From: Caprella mutica
Taxonomy: Eukaryota > Arthropoda > Malacostraca > Amphipoda > Caprellidae
Length of the DNA: 64,000 nucleotides
Assembly: GCA_947561585.1 (NCBI GenBank)
Contig: CANNZV010000343.1
Span: 124,001 to 188,000 of the forward strand
Reading direction: 5' to 3'
Each line of letters starts with the position of its first letter. The stretch's first letter is position 1. A model generated the notes under the pieces. That model saw only the letters and a list, made by a program, of their open reading frames with translations, had not been told where the DNA came from and did not search any database. The position numbers and the translations under genes were made by a program. Positions 47,531-58,891 of the stretch are shown piece after piece.

Positions 47531-47742
47531 AGCTATCACAGTACCTAACTAGTTAGTTAGCACAGTACCTCACTAGTTAGTTAGCACAGTACATCACTAG
47601 TTAGTTAGCACAGTAACTAACAAGTTAAAAGACAGTACCTCACTAGTTATCACAGTACCTCACTAGTTACCACAGTATCTAACTAGTTAGTTAGCATAGT
47701 AACTAACTAGTTAAAAGACAGTACCTAACTAGTTTGTTATCA
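47531..47742. repeat. Minisatellite of CACAGTACCTAACTAGTTAG-type units
   Basis: Nine to ten imperfect units of about 20-31 bp built from CAGTACCTAACTAGTTAGTT. It starts about 20 bp after the hAT MITE at 47340-47512. Confidence 0.8.
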
Positions 47743-47759
47743 GCCCCTTTCTAACCATG

Positions 47760-48760
47760 GGTACTCCGTGAAGTGAATATTTGAAAGGAGAGGAAGCTAT
47801 TAGCTTAGATTGATTGCGACATTAATGACCAAGTGATGTGTTAGGTATGTTCATACAGAGGTTTATAAGCAGTATACACTATTGTCCTATGTTCGTACTA
47901 CAGTGAACGAAACCAAGAGAGAAATATGGACAGAATGAACAATATGTTAGATTTCATAATGAAATGTTAATTAAATTTAAAAAGAAAGTGAAAATCAGAT
48001 AATCATAAAAAAAAACATCCATATAATTAATATATTATGCATGTAATGCAAACTTCAAGTGTACCTGTATTTAACTATATATAAGGAGGCACTTTGGTTA
48101 CATTTATGAACATTGTTACAGAGAAGATGTTATGGTGCATCGAGATCTAAAATATCCGTAAAAATGTTAATTATTGTTTTAGTATTCCTCCCTCTCTTGT
48201 TCGATTCCCCACTCCCCAATACATTATAATATGTAATCAGTATCCGAGTTAAAAAAGTGTAATGTTAATTTGTGGATATAAATATACTATTAGTTGCTGT
48301 GTAATAGCTATCTACCTTCTTTGAAATTATTTGTAGTTTAATGTATACTGCCTAACTTGTATATTTTTTGGCACAAAATAAGTATAAAAATAGGTAATGT
48401 ATAGACTCAAACACAGTAGGAAAATTTAGCAAAATCTTGTAAAGACAAGCTCGTGTTAGTTATATAACTTAAAATAGTCTAACAAAAACAAACCAACAAA
48501 TTATTTCCACTGTATCTAACTCACACACATGTAACAATAACTTAGGTAAAATATTAACAAACACAACTATAAACACCAAGTAGCTATTTGTGTTCAGTAC
48601 TTTTAACTATCAGAACCCTATCAGAACCATCTATCATAAATGTCCTTTAAAATGTAGGCAATAAAATCCAACATACAATAAAATATTAAATAGATATAAA
48701 ATGATGACAGTCGAGTTGAGTTTACAAGCGTAGAGCAAATTTGTAGATTCGGAGGAAATG
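47760..48760. other. Intergenic 3' of MOCS2B
   Basis: AT-rich region that contains the end of the MOCS2 transcript. No further gene seen. Confidence 0.4.
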
Positions 48761-48763
48761 ATC

Positions 48764-49774
48764 TTATTGCTGAGTTCTCCATTCACATTCCTTATTCTCT
48801 TTCCAACTTTTAGTTCCTGCAATCAAGAGATAATACATTTTATTCCATTATAACAATGTGAATAAAAATAATGAGAATATAAACTGACTAAACTCTCTTT
48901 TAGTCAGCTAGCAGATATGAAATCTTGAGATTAATTTTTTATTGAATAATTATCAAATATTTGTGTGAAATTAGCATGATAATGATGTGAACAAGTTAAA
49001 CATCAAATTTAAACCTATTCTGATTGACAAGAAATCTCTCACCATCTCCATACACTTCTTTCTTCCAAATAGGAACCCTAGCTTTGACCCTATCCATAAT
49101 GTAGGTAGTGGCTGCCATTGCCTCTGATCTGTGAACTGAAGACACTGCGACTATGATGCTAGCCTCAAGCACCGGCACTTCCCCTAACCTGTCAACAGCA
49201 ATTATTAACATTTATACTGCAGAAACATTTATAACACAGTTTGAAGATTAAATCAGGTAAAGTACTAACACATTTCAATGTTAATGTTAGGATATGTTCC
49301 ATAATACTAATCATTATAATTTATTATGTGTCCAAGAATGTGAAACCATCAGATAACTCAGAACCTATTGATAGAATAACATCAAGATTAGATGACTAAC
49401 TTAGCACAGCTCTAACCTGTGAATAAGAGCAATTTTGTGAATGGGATGCAATTTTCTAGCTTCGTTGCATAGTTTCATCATTTCCTTTTCAGCCATGCCG
49501 TGGTACGCTTCATATTCCAGCTTGGTGACGTCCTTCCCATCAAAATGATCACGAGTTGTGCCAACAAAAAGAGAGACAGCGCCACAGCTGGAGCTAGAAA
49601 CTTGTTCTGTCGCCTTGAAAAATTATAAGTTAGCTACTATCTATTTCATATTTTAATCACAGTTTTTAAAAAATTATACAAGTAGATACTTACTTTATCA
49701 ACAGATAGTTTTTCTAATGTCAATTCCACATGAGTGTTAAGGTCCTGCTCTTCATTGTCACTTGATGTATTCAT
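48764..49774 (-). CDS. MOCS2B: Molybdopterin synthase catalytic (large) subunit, MOCS2B
   Basis: Cytosolic enzyme that, with thiocarboxylated MOCS2A, converts cyclic pyranopterin monophosphate to molybdopterin. Exons: 49694-49774 (ATG), 49417-49613, 49043-49188, 48764-48816; 158 aa. The MoaE core is clear: [34 protein letters not shown], then [17 protein letters not shown] and [13 protein letters not shown] chose the last exon because the splice GATG|GTGAGAG to TTGCAG|GAACT gives [16 protein letters not shown], matching the WK-x-NKEC tail known for animal MOCS2B. Reading through that donor gives a different 15-residue tail ([14 protein letters not shown]) ending at 48996. The ATG lies in the exon that carries the MOCS2A stop, so both proteins probably come from one bicistronic mRNA. 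Confidence 0.94.
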
Positions 49775-49814
49775 TGTTATGGGGGAAAGATTCTACTCTT
49801 CAAAATGTCTATTT

Positions 49815-50463
49815 AGCCTGAGAGAAATGGTTGTAGTCAGTTTTATTTGTATTTAAATCATTTACTGATTTATAATTAGTATCTAATAATAGCTATTGGA
49901 TGAAGTTAAGAGGGATATATTTAGTCAATAACTTTGTCACATAACTAGACTATTAGTTGTTATAATCTTAAGCACCTCCACTAATTGGGGGAATGAAGGC
50001 TACTTCGTCACCACCTCTCAAGTTAATGTTAGAGCTCCTTTCAATATATTCTTGATTAATGGCAAGTAGAATTGAATTTTCAAGAGAAGAAATTTTGGGG
50101 TGTTTCTTTGATACCTGAAAAATAAAAAATTCTTGAATGTTTAATAAATAAAAGTGACTAAGATAATTGAGTGGTTTGAAAGTTATAACTAGCTAATTTG
50201 TGATAATAGACGACTAAAGTTAAAATGTTTTTTTGCTATCTAAGCATATTTACAATTTGAGATTGTAATAGAATTTGAATAAATGTTTTTCTACAGTAAT
50301 AAAACATAGCATCTAAACTCACTTCAAGGAAGATATTTTTAGAGGTTGTTGGTGTAGAAAGGGACAAACTCTCTTCACTGCAGCCAGTTATTTCTCTTGC
50401 ATATGCAAAGTACACAATTTTAACAAGAACACTTCTCTCTTCTTCAGAAGTCATGATACTCAT
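49815..50463 (-). CDS. MOCS2A: Molybdopterin synthase sulfur-carrier (small) subunit, MOCS2A
   Basis: Ubiquitin-like MoaD-type protein whose C-terminal Gly-Gly is thiocarboxylated to deliver sulfur to the MOCS2B active site. Exons: 50323-50463 (ATG at 50463; a second Met three codons on), 49976-50114, then GC and the TAA just after the acceptor at 49817. 94 aa. It starts MSIMTSEEERSVLVKIVYFA, has the fold's YFAYAREITGC strand, and ends GGDEVAFIPPISGG. The last Gly codon is assembled across the intron: GGA G|gtgctt ... ctctcag|GC TAA. Without splicing the protein would end GGA, with an extra Ala that would block C-terminal activation. The same last exon contains the MOCS2B start 41 nt downstream of this stop. 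Confidence 0.93.
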
Positions 50464-50924
50464 CTCTAGCTGAACATATTAAGAGTACAAACCAAAGGGG
50501 AATCAATTAAAAATAGACTTCTCTAAAAAAAATAGATAGTATTAAATCTGATGGCTATTACTGCTACAGCCTACCTACAACTTACAAGTTACAATTGCTA
50601 TTTTTAGTTAAATAATTAAGTTTAAGAGATAGTCTTGGACTCTTGCAAGCAGAAGCCAGAGCCCCGAAGGGGAAATTATCCAGAAATAGAGGAATAATAG
50701 AACATTTAGGTCTAACCAGTTCCTGCAAATTGGAGCTTTTGCAAATTAGCAGTCACTATCAGTCTGCAGAATATGAGAAATATTTGGGATATTTTCTATG
50801 AACAATTTTGAATTAATCTCTATTACTCTATATAGTATATTTACACTAAATTCACTAATTTTGCTACAAAAAGAATAAGAGACCTCTATGAACGCTTTAC
50901 CAGTTTATGCAGCTGCTTATGCAG
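50464..50924. other. Upstream region of MOCS2
   Basis: AT-rich, with no clear TATA box. It probably contains the MOCS2 promoter. No gene recognised. Confidence 0.35.
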
Positions 50925-51169
50925 ACCAGTCTGTATTTGGTGGACAAAATTCCACTGACTTTTTGAAAAAGCTGAAAAAATCCACCATAAATTTTCTGTA
51001 ATTTGGCTGATCCATCAACATTTTATGATTTTTATCCATTTTCCACTGAAATTAATGGTAACATAGGAATAAATAGCTAAAAATCCACATACTTTGTTAG
51101 AATATTATTTTCAAATGAGAAAAATTCCACCGACAATTTACCATGAAATATTATCAAATATAGTCTGGT
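50925..51169. mobile_element. MITE with ACCAG...TGTATTTGGTGG inverted ends, copy 1
   Basis: Left ACCAGTCTGTATTTGGTGGA and right CAAATATAGTCTGGT are inverted. The interior shares AATTAATGGTAA...AGGAAT with the copy at 58892-59141. Non-coding. Confidence 0.65.
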
Positions 51170-51397
51170 ATGCAGGCTTAGAATCACCTAGGCAGCTAGG
51201 CCTAATCACAAAATTCACAAGTTTCTCTTCTACCTACATCATACAAGTGATACATGTTACTGCTAGATTCAAGAAGTAGGTTTTTATTGTGATTTCTGTG
51301 TTTCAGATTAGGATAGCTAAATTAATGAAAGTCTTTTCTCTTTAGTGATTAGCTAGTGAACCCAGTCGGCTGACTGGCCAGTGGGCCACTGGCTAGA

Positions 51398-51424
51398 CTC
51401 CAAGTCTCCAGAGACTTGGAGTCC
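51398..51424. repeat. Perfect short hairpin
   Basis: GACTCCAAGTCTC, two bases, then its exact complement GAGACTTGGAGTC: 13-bp arms. An imperfect GGCCAGTGGGCCACTGGC lies just before it. Confidence 0.8.
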
Positions 51425-52018
51425 TTAAATACAAAGGCAGACTAATGTTTCATTACCTATTAATCCTGTAAAATAACTTAAATGGTGACTAGGTAGCAGC
51501 TAGCCACATCCTTGTATGATGGCATCTACGGTTAATCTACACTAACTCGGTAGACAGCTGACTCACTACAGTCTTGTAGACAATAGGTACAGTCTACACT
51601 GAAAGTCAAAGACCATAGGTACTTACAGTCATTAAGTAGGAACTCAATAAGCTTGCTATAATTATACATCTCTTATCTGATAATCACATGATTGTGATCA
51701 ATCAATATTAGTGAATAACATCTAGACACAGTGACACGTTATAATGTAGGTAATAGTCATCACACATGTAATAGTCCCATATGTTACTAGACCTAATATG
51801 GGGCTATTTAGTCCCAGATGTTACAGTGACATTTCAAATTTCCAGCTGACCTCTGTTCAGCGGTAGGACTATTTACCGGATGGTACCGTATATGGAGGCA
51901 TGAAGGGATTATGTGATACCTACGAAATGCAAAGGTTCAGTTCTGTGGAAGAAACTACAGTTATTTAATATCAATATATATGATTTTATTATCCCTTTCC
52001 ATATTTCCATATAGGACG

Positions 52019-52290
52019 TGCCAATAGTCCGACAGTTACATCATTCTGTGTTATTTTTTGATTGAAATGAAAAAATATGATTGAATAAAAAATAATTTTT
52101 TTTTATTTCTTTCATTTTTAAATTTTATATTACTCTTTTATTTTACTTTATTTCTAATACAAATTAGTATGATGCAATGCCTCATTTGATTTCACCATTT
52201 AATGTAGTTTGTTGTATAATGTATCCGCTAACTACAAAGTGTCGGACTACTGGGGCGTAGATCTACTGGGGCGGCAAACTACTGAATAGT
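52019..52290. mobile_element. Element with TAGTCCGAC-type ends, partial inverted copy
   Basis: Begins TGCCAATAGTCCGACAGTTA. The interior, read in reverse, matches 57330-57560. The other end is GTCGGACTACTGGGGCG. Confidence 0.6.
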
Positions 52291-52362
52291 AACCAGTCAT
52301 TGTAACGCTGTGTACGTCACTGTAACTCTCTGTGTCACTGTACGTAACTATCTGTGTACGTC
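52290..52362. repeat. GTCACTGTAACTCTCTGT minisatellite, left part
   Basis: Units of 18-22 bp around GTCACTGTAACTCTCTG. The array continues on the far side of the hAT element (53955-54130). Confidence 0.7.
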
Positions 52363-52370
52363 ACTGTAAC

Positions 52371-53946
52371 CAGAGATGGGCGAAAAGTACATCGAAAGTA
52401 CTAAGTACAAGTACTCGTAAATCAATGTACTTGAAGTAGTTGCCCAAGTACTCAAATAAAAAAGTACTTTCAAAGTACAAGTACCAAGTACTTTTTAAAG
52501 TACTTTCAAGTACCAAGTACATTTACAATACAATTTAAAAACTAATAATTTATACTGTTAACTCTGATAGTACATCTTCTCAGTGACTTTTTTCTCTGAT
52601 AGTACATCATCACAGTGACTCTTTTCTCTGATAGTATACCATCTCAGTGACTTTTTTCTCTGATAGTACATCATCACAGTGACTCTTTTCTCTGATAGTA
52701 CATCATCACAGTGACTCTTTTCTCTGATAGTACATCATCACAGTGACTCTTTTCTCTGATAGTACATCATCACAGTGACTCTTTTCTCTGATAGTACATC
52801 ATCACAGTGACTCTTTTCTCTGACAGTACATCATCACAGTGACTCTTTTCTCTGATAGTACATCATCACAGTGACTCTTTTCTCTGATAGTACATCATCA
52901 CAGTGACTCTTTTCTCTGATAGTACATCATCACAGTGACTTTTTTTTCTGATAGTACATCATCACAGTGACTCCTTTCTCTGATAGTACATCATCGCAGT
53001 GACTCTTTTCTCTGATAGTACATCATCGCAGTGACTCTTTTCTTTGATAGTACATCATCGCAGTGAAACTTTTCTCTGATAGTACATCATCACAGTGACT
53101 CTTTTCTCTGATAGTACATCACCACAGTGACTCTTTTCTCTGATAGTACATCATCGCAGTGACTCTTTTCTCTGATAGTACATCATCGCAGTGACTCTTT
53201 TCTCTGATAGAACATCATCACAGAGACTCTTTTCTCTGATAGTACATCATCACAATGACTTTTTTTCTGATGGTACATCACCACAGTGACTCTTTTCTCT
53301 GATAGTACATCACCACAGTCCACAGTGACTTTTCTCTGATAGTACATCATCACAGTGACTCTTTTCTCTGATAGTACATCATCACAGTGACTCTTTTCTC
53401 TGATAGTACATCATCACAGTAACTCTTTTCTCTGATAGTACATCATCACAGTGACTCTTTACTCTGATAATACATCATCACAGTGACTCACTGTACACGT
53501 CCACACGCTTATAATTTGTCAATGTGTTTGGTAAATATTGGTTGTGATATCTAGGTATCACAAAATAATTATATTTATATAGTTTTCGATTCTACTGTTT
53601 GACAAAGTTTTCAATTTTACTGCTTGACAAACAATTTTCCAACATGTTGGACCTCTTCGAACTCTAGTTTTTATCCAGTTGCTGTAAATACAGTTTGGAT
53701 GAGAAAATGAATTAATTTTGTAGAGATTTTAGAAATAATCTTTTAAAATCTCTTGACTGAAAGGAAAAAATGTACTTTGCAAAGTACTTTTTACTTGGAA
53801 AGTAACAAGTACTTGTAAAAAGTAATTCTAAGTAATTATTCAAAATACTTTTTAGAAAGTACTTCAAGTAGTACTTGAAGTACTTACTTGTTACTTAGTA
53901 CTTTTACTTGGTAGGTACTTGGAAAGTACTTTCCCGCCCATCTCTG
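52371..53946. mobile_element. hAT-type MITE with CAGAGATGGGC ends, carrying a large minisatellite
   Basis: Ends CAGAGATGGGCGAAAAGTAC and GTACTTTCCCGCCCATCTCT(G) are inverted. An exact 8-bp target duplication ACTGTAAC lies at 52363-52370 and 53947-53954. The arms consist of many AAGTACTTG-type inverted motifs. Nearly 1 kb of the interior is a 32-bp tandem array. No coding capacity. Confidence 0.9.
52562..53489. repeat. 32-bp minisatellite, about 29 units
   Basis: Unit built from CTGATAGTACATCATCACAG and TGACTCTTTTCT. Most units differ by one or two bases. It lies wholly inside the hAT MITE. Confidence 0.95.
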
Positions 53947-53954
53947 ACTGTAAC

Positions 53955-54130
53955 TCTGTTTACGTCACTGTAACTCTCTCAGTGTCTTTTTAACTCACTC
54001 AGTGTCACTTTAACTCTCTCAGTGTCTTTTTAACTCACTCAGTGTCACTTTAACTCTCTCAATGTCACTTTAACTCTCTCAGTGTCACTTTAACTCTCTC
54101 AGTGTCACTGCAACTCTCTCAATGTCACTG
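53955..54130. repeat. CACTTTAACTCTCTCAGTGT minisatellite, right part
   Basis: About nine units of roughly 20 bp (TAACTCTCTCAGTGTCACTT). They are related to 52290-52362, so the hAT element interrupts one array. Confidence 0.85.
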
Positions 54131-54173
54131 TAACTAACGAACAGTGTCATCGTAATAAATGATACGTCGTAAC

Positions 54174-54793
54174 CAGGGTACAGGATCATAACGGGTATAG
54201 TAACTATTTACTAGCAGACGATGCAAAAATATGACGTCACCAAAGTCAAGATATAAGAACATAATCAGGTATAGTACCTAGCAGACGACACAAAAATATG
54301 ACGTCACCACAACAACACATTCCTTGTTTGTGACCGAGCGGCTCATAATTCCTCGTATTTGCATGTTAATTTCGAGAAGTTTGAAGTCATTTTATAGGGG
54401 TTTAGTGCAAAAGAAAAGCGAAAATGGCGATTGAACCTTAAAGTTGAATATATAGATATAATTCAGGTGTGTTTTTATTGTTCATTTCTTTAACTTATCT
54501 ATAAAAAATAGGGTCTTGAAAATATGCTACATAGGAGCCTAAACTAGTGCTAGTTAACTGCTAAATTGTAGTTCCTATGAATAACAAATAAGGAAAAAAA
54601 TAATGGAAATACAATTTAACCAATGCCTAGTTAGTAATTGATAAGAAAAAATTCAATTTAAAAGTGATTAAGTTTAAGTTGGTTTTTCCATGTTTCAAAG
54701 TGCGGTCAGAGTCGCCATTTTGAGTCATCCGGTGGTCACGTCAAACTATAGATTCAATCAGCTGATTACCATACCCTATGTTACTGTATCCTG
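54174..54793. mobile_element. MULE-like MITE, copy 1
   Basis: Starts CAGGGTACAGGATCATAACG and ends TACCCTATGTTACTGTATCC followed by TG. About 90% similar to 56066-56612 over most of its length. The first 90 bp are internally duplicated (ATATGACGTCACCA twice). A further fragment of the family follows at about 54795-54860. Confidence 0.75.
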
Positions 54794-54854
54794 ACCAAAG
54801 TAACACATTCCTTGTTTGTGCACCGAGCGACTCATAATTCCTCGTATATGAATG

Positions 54855-55940
54855 CTAAAGGGGCAGTACAGTCTTTTTTGTTTTAAATGTCCTCTCCAAG
54901 CAAATTTTTTTATTGCTTAAATCAATGAGGCTATTAAGGCCCGTTTACACGCTACGATAAATAGGAGCGATTTATTGAGCACAGAGATCGCAACAATTTA
55001 TCAGATGATTGAGACAGTGTTTACACGCAACGATTTTTACTCCAATATCTTTATTTTTAACTAGCCGTCATGGACGAAACATTAGGATTGTCTACATTTG
55101 GAATGTGTTTAACATTATATATTGAGTTAGATTGCAACGATTTATTGGAACCCTGTTTACACGTTCAAACTTATCGTTATGATTCGTATAAATTTGAGCC
55201 TGCTAGCACCAATCACACAATCCAATTCCAACTCCAATAAATCGCTACGATCACCTGTTTACACGTACTGATAAATTGCAACAACCTCTTCATTACGATT
55301 ATTCGTTTCAATTTATCGCAGCGTGTAAACGGGCCTTAATTAGGTTTCTTATAATTTTATTGCAAACCCCATAAAATTTGATAGCAGATTTTTAATTTTA
55401 TATGCTTTTAAAGTTTTTTAAAATCCAAACTCTACAAAACCTACTTTACTTCCGACTTTCTAATTTTCAGTCTGAAGATGAAGAATGTACACCATTTGTT
55501 TTGATTGTCAACTAGGTATTTGGTTTAATAAATCTATTTATTATTCGTTTAAAGGTTTAAATTTGGATAAACTTATTACAGAGACGTTTATATACTTTTA
55601 GAAACATTACTATCTTTAAAGAAGGCCAAAAACGTATGGTTTGTTTAAAAATCCAAATTTAAAATCAAAACAAAGAGTGTACAACACAGTACAGAGAAGA
55701 TACTGTACTGTACAGAGAAGATACTATTCTGTTTACTATGGTGTACAATCTTTTTTCTCGGCGTCAGGTTAGTGATTCGCTCAATTGTTGATCACAGAGT
55801 ATTAAAAAACTTTAAAAGCAAATAATAAAATATATACTGAGCCAAATTGTATGCGGTTTACGGAATAATGATCGTATACCTTAGTTCTATAATATTATGT
55901 AATAAACTCATTTTTTCCCCAGAGCCTGGAGAGGACCTTT
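54855..55940. repeat. Older inverted-repeat unit hosting the MITE
   Basis: GTACAGTCTTTTTT...GTCCTCTCCA near the left and TGGAGAGGACCTTT...with GTGTACAATCTTTTTT near the right are inverted. The MITE at 54938 is inserted in its left part. Boundaries are approximate. Confidence 0.4.
54938..55335. mobile_element. MITE with GGCCCGTTTACACGCTACG ends, copy 1
   Basis: 398 bp with long inverted repeats (GGCCCGTTTACACGCTACGA at the left, its near complement at the right) and internal GTTTACACG motifs in both orientations. Flanked by TTAA on both sides. About 96% identical to 57616-58017. Confidence 0.9.
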
Positions 55941-56065
55941 AACAGTTTTAATTTCAAACGATTGCTTAGTAAGAATAAAGTATATCGTGTTAAATTGCAA
56001 TGTTCAATAAAATCTAATAATGGAAATATATCATTTTAAATACAATTAATTTCTTAGCAAATGCT

Positions 56066-56612
56066 CAGGGTACAGGAACATAAACGGGTATAGTACCTAG
56101 TAGACGACACAAAAATATGACGTCACCACAACAACACATTCCTTGTTTGTGACCGAGCGGCTCATAATTCCTCGTATTTGCATGTTAATTTCGAGAAGTT
56201 TGAAGTCATTTTATAAGGGTTTTGTGCAAAAGAAAAGCGGAAATGGCGATTGAACCTTAAAGTTGAATATATAGATATAATTCAGGTGTGTTTTCATTGT
56301 TTATTTCTTTAACTTATCTATAAAAAATAGGGTCTTGAAAATATGCTACCTAGGAGCCTAAACTAGTGCTAGTTAACTGCTAAATTGTAGTTCTTATGAA
56401 AAAAAAATAAGAAAAAAAATAATTGAAATACAATTTAACCAATGCCTAGTTAGTAATTGATAAGAAAGAATTAAATTTAAAAGTGACTAAGTTTAAGTAG
56501 GTTTTCCCATGTTTCAAAGTGTGGTCAGAGTCGCCATTTTCAGTCACCCGGTGGTCACGTCAAACTATAGATTCAATCAGCTGATTACCATACCCTATGT
56601 TACTGTATCCTG
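56066..56612. mobile_element. MULE-like MITE, copy 2, with 9-bp target duplication
   Basis: 547 bp. Left CAGGGTACAGGAACATAAAC, right complement TGTTACTGTATCCTG. The direct repeat GCAAATGCT at 56057-56065 and 56613-56621 is exact. A 9-bp duplication is usual for Mutator-like elements. Non-coding. Confidence 0.85.
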
Positions 56613-57185
56613 GCAAATGCTAACGGTAGATGGCGCTACAATCAGTGGCGCCATCTTGTAAACAAACCAATTGGGATAAGTTTCTACCTAGATTCTAGAT
56701 CAAGTGAAGAGATGGCTTTATTTTTAAAACTATGCCTTCTTGTCTATCATTTCACATAATATTTTCACCATTTTGACGCAAAAAAATGCTTAATTACTGC
56801 ACAAATAAATTAATATGAAAACAACAAACATACTCACGTACATACTAATGAGTGCAAATGCTTCCGCTAGGTGTTGCTAATTTTATTATATACTTTTTAT
56901 ATGAACATTTTAAAAATAAACGAGCATTCTAATATTACATAATTATATTCTGAATCGATTTAAAACCTATTTGGCGATTGTTTGATTTTGACTTTACTAT
57001 TCTTTTAAACACATTTTTTAGTATTTAATCCATATCATTCAAACGCGCAGCAATCGACTGATGATTGCTCTATTAAATATATGGATTAGATGCATAAACT
57101 AACAAAATCCATATCATTCAAACGCGCAACAATCGACTGAGGGTTGCCTTATTAAAACGTTATAAGAGCAATCAATTGAAAACCC

Positions 57186-57597
57186 CACTACTCCGACGCT
57201 ACAGTAGTCCGACACCCCATTAGTCCGACGCTTTTGTAGTTTATTACTGATTTAACGTAAAATATATGTATATCGGGGGCGTACCCTGTCCCCGAATCCC
57301 CTGCCAGGTCAATAAGCAATCATGAACTGTGCAGTACAACAAACTAGCGGATACAAAAAAAAAATACATTAAATGGTGAAATCAAATGAGGGATTGCCTC
57401 ATACTAATTAATATTAGAAATAAACTGAAATAAAAGAGTAATATAAAATTTAAAAATAAAAAAATATTTTATTATTTAGATACCTATTCAATTATATTTT
57501 TTTATTTTAATCAAAAAATAAAACGAAAAATATCACAGAAAGATGTAACTGTCGGACTATATTGGGGCGTCGGACTATCGGGGCGTCGGGCTATTGG
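57186..57597. mobile_element. DNA element with tandem TAGTCCGAC ends, fuller copy
   Basis: The left end has CTCCGACG, TAGTCCGACA and TAGTCCGACG in tandem. The right end has GTCGGACTATA, GTCGGACTATC and GTCGGGCTATT, inverted. The interior contains the shared module around GTGCAGTACAACAAACTAGC (57335). Confidence 0.65.
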
Positions 57598-57615
57598 CAC
57601 CATGGCTTATATATA

Positions 57616-58017
57616 GGCCCGTTTACACGCTACGATAAATAGGAGCGATTTATTGAGCACAGAGATCGCAACAATTTATCAGATATTTGAGACAGTGTTT
57701 ACACGCAACGATTTTTACTACAATATCTTTATTTTTAACTAGCCGTCATGGACGAAACATTATGGTGGTCTGCATTTGGAATGTGTTTAGCATTAGGTAT
57801 ATATTGAGTTAGATTGCAACGATTTATTGGAACCCTGTTTACACGTTCAAACTTATCGTTACGATTCGTATAAATTTGAGCCTGCTGGCACCAATCACAC
57901 AATCCAATTCCAACTCCAATAAATCGCTACAATCACCTGTTTACACGTACTGATAAATTGCAACAACCTCTTCATTACGATAAATCGCTTCAATTTATCG
58001 TAGCGTGTAAACGGGCC
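57616..58017. mobile_element. MITE with GGCCCGTTTACACGCTACG ends, copy 2
   Basis: 402 bp with the same ends and interior as 54938-55335. Flanked by TATA at 57612-57615 and 58018-58021. Confidence 0.9.
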
Positions 58018-58053
58018 TATAGACTATAGGCTGATAGACAGTGTAGGTATATA

Positions 58054-58246
58054 AAGGCCTTGCTAGACGGTGCGAGTTGGCCTAGCAAGTTCCTGTAGTT
58101 CAGCTACTCGCACAGTGTGACAGCATCAATTTAGTAAATGTCATGGAAATTCGATGCTATTAACATTGAGCTACTGGCATGCGAATACAGTGGGACAGCA
58201 ACTGTCCATTGTCATGACAGTATCTCGCACCGTATAACTAGGCCTT
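58054..58246. mobile_element. MITE with AAGGCCTTGCTAGACGGTGCG ends
   Basis: Left AAGGCCTTGCTAGACGGTGC and right GCACCGTATAACTAGGCCTT are inverted. 193 bp. A 63-codon frame here (58138-58329) is a by-product. Confidence 0.75.
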
Positions 58247-58746
58247 TAAGCCTTGATTGGCAGTTTGGCACGTCCCGTCAATGTTACAGTGACGGACACA
58301 GAGAGTTCCTTAGTTTAGAGTTACAGTAACACTGCGACAGGCAACAACCTGGAAAATAAAATAAAGATCATATTGATTTATAGAATCTATTTCTGTAATA
58401 CCTGGTAACCTGACCAGCCTAATTTATTTTCATTTATTCGAACTAGGTCTAACTAGAAAGAAAAAAGTTACCTAAACTAGAGATCCTACTTTTTTGTAGA
58501 GTTTTGTACCTAGTTAGTTTTTTTTTATCAATTGTTATCAGCACTGTGTTATCACTTATCAGATCAAACTACCTAACCAATAGGGCATAGGCCACCTCTG
58601 CTGTATCAACTAGATAGCGGCTTGTAGGTACCTAGCCCCTAGGTACCTAGTTTTTAATTCAGACAAAAGTAAATAATTTTTTAAGCTAAGTTACCCATCC
58701 ACAATAGGTACCTAGGTAGTAAATTACATGAGTGCAAGTGGTAGCT

Positions 58747-58796
58747 TCACAGTTTATAGAATAGGGTGGGTAGCTTCACCCTATTCTATAAACTGT
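58747..58796. repeat. Short inverted repeat
   Basis: CACAGTTTATAGAATAGGGT and its exact complement are separated by about 10 bp, with GTAGCTTC flanking in direct repeat. Confidence 0.75.
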
Positions 58797-58891
58797 GGAT
58801 AGCTTCCTATATCTAATTATCTTACCCAAATTAACCATTTGCAAAATTGGGGTCTCTTACTCCCAGACTTCTGTGGATGGATGCTAGTGCC

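Noticed and set aside
48634..48822. 62-codon minus-strand frame starting [12 protein letters not shown]
   Set aside because: The same DNA, in another frame, is the MOCS2B last exon with the conserved WKENKEC tail. The long frame is a by-product.
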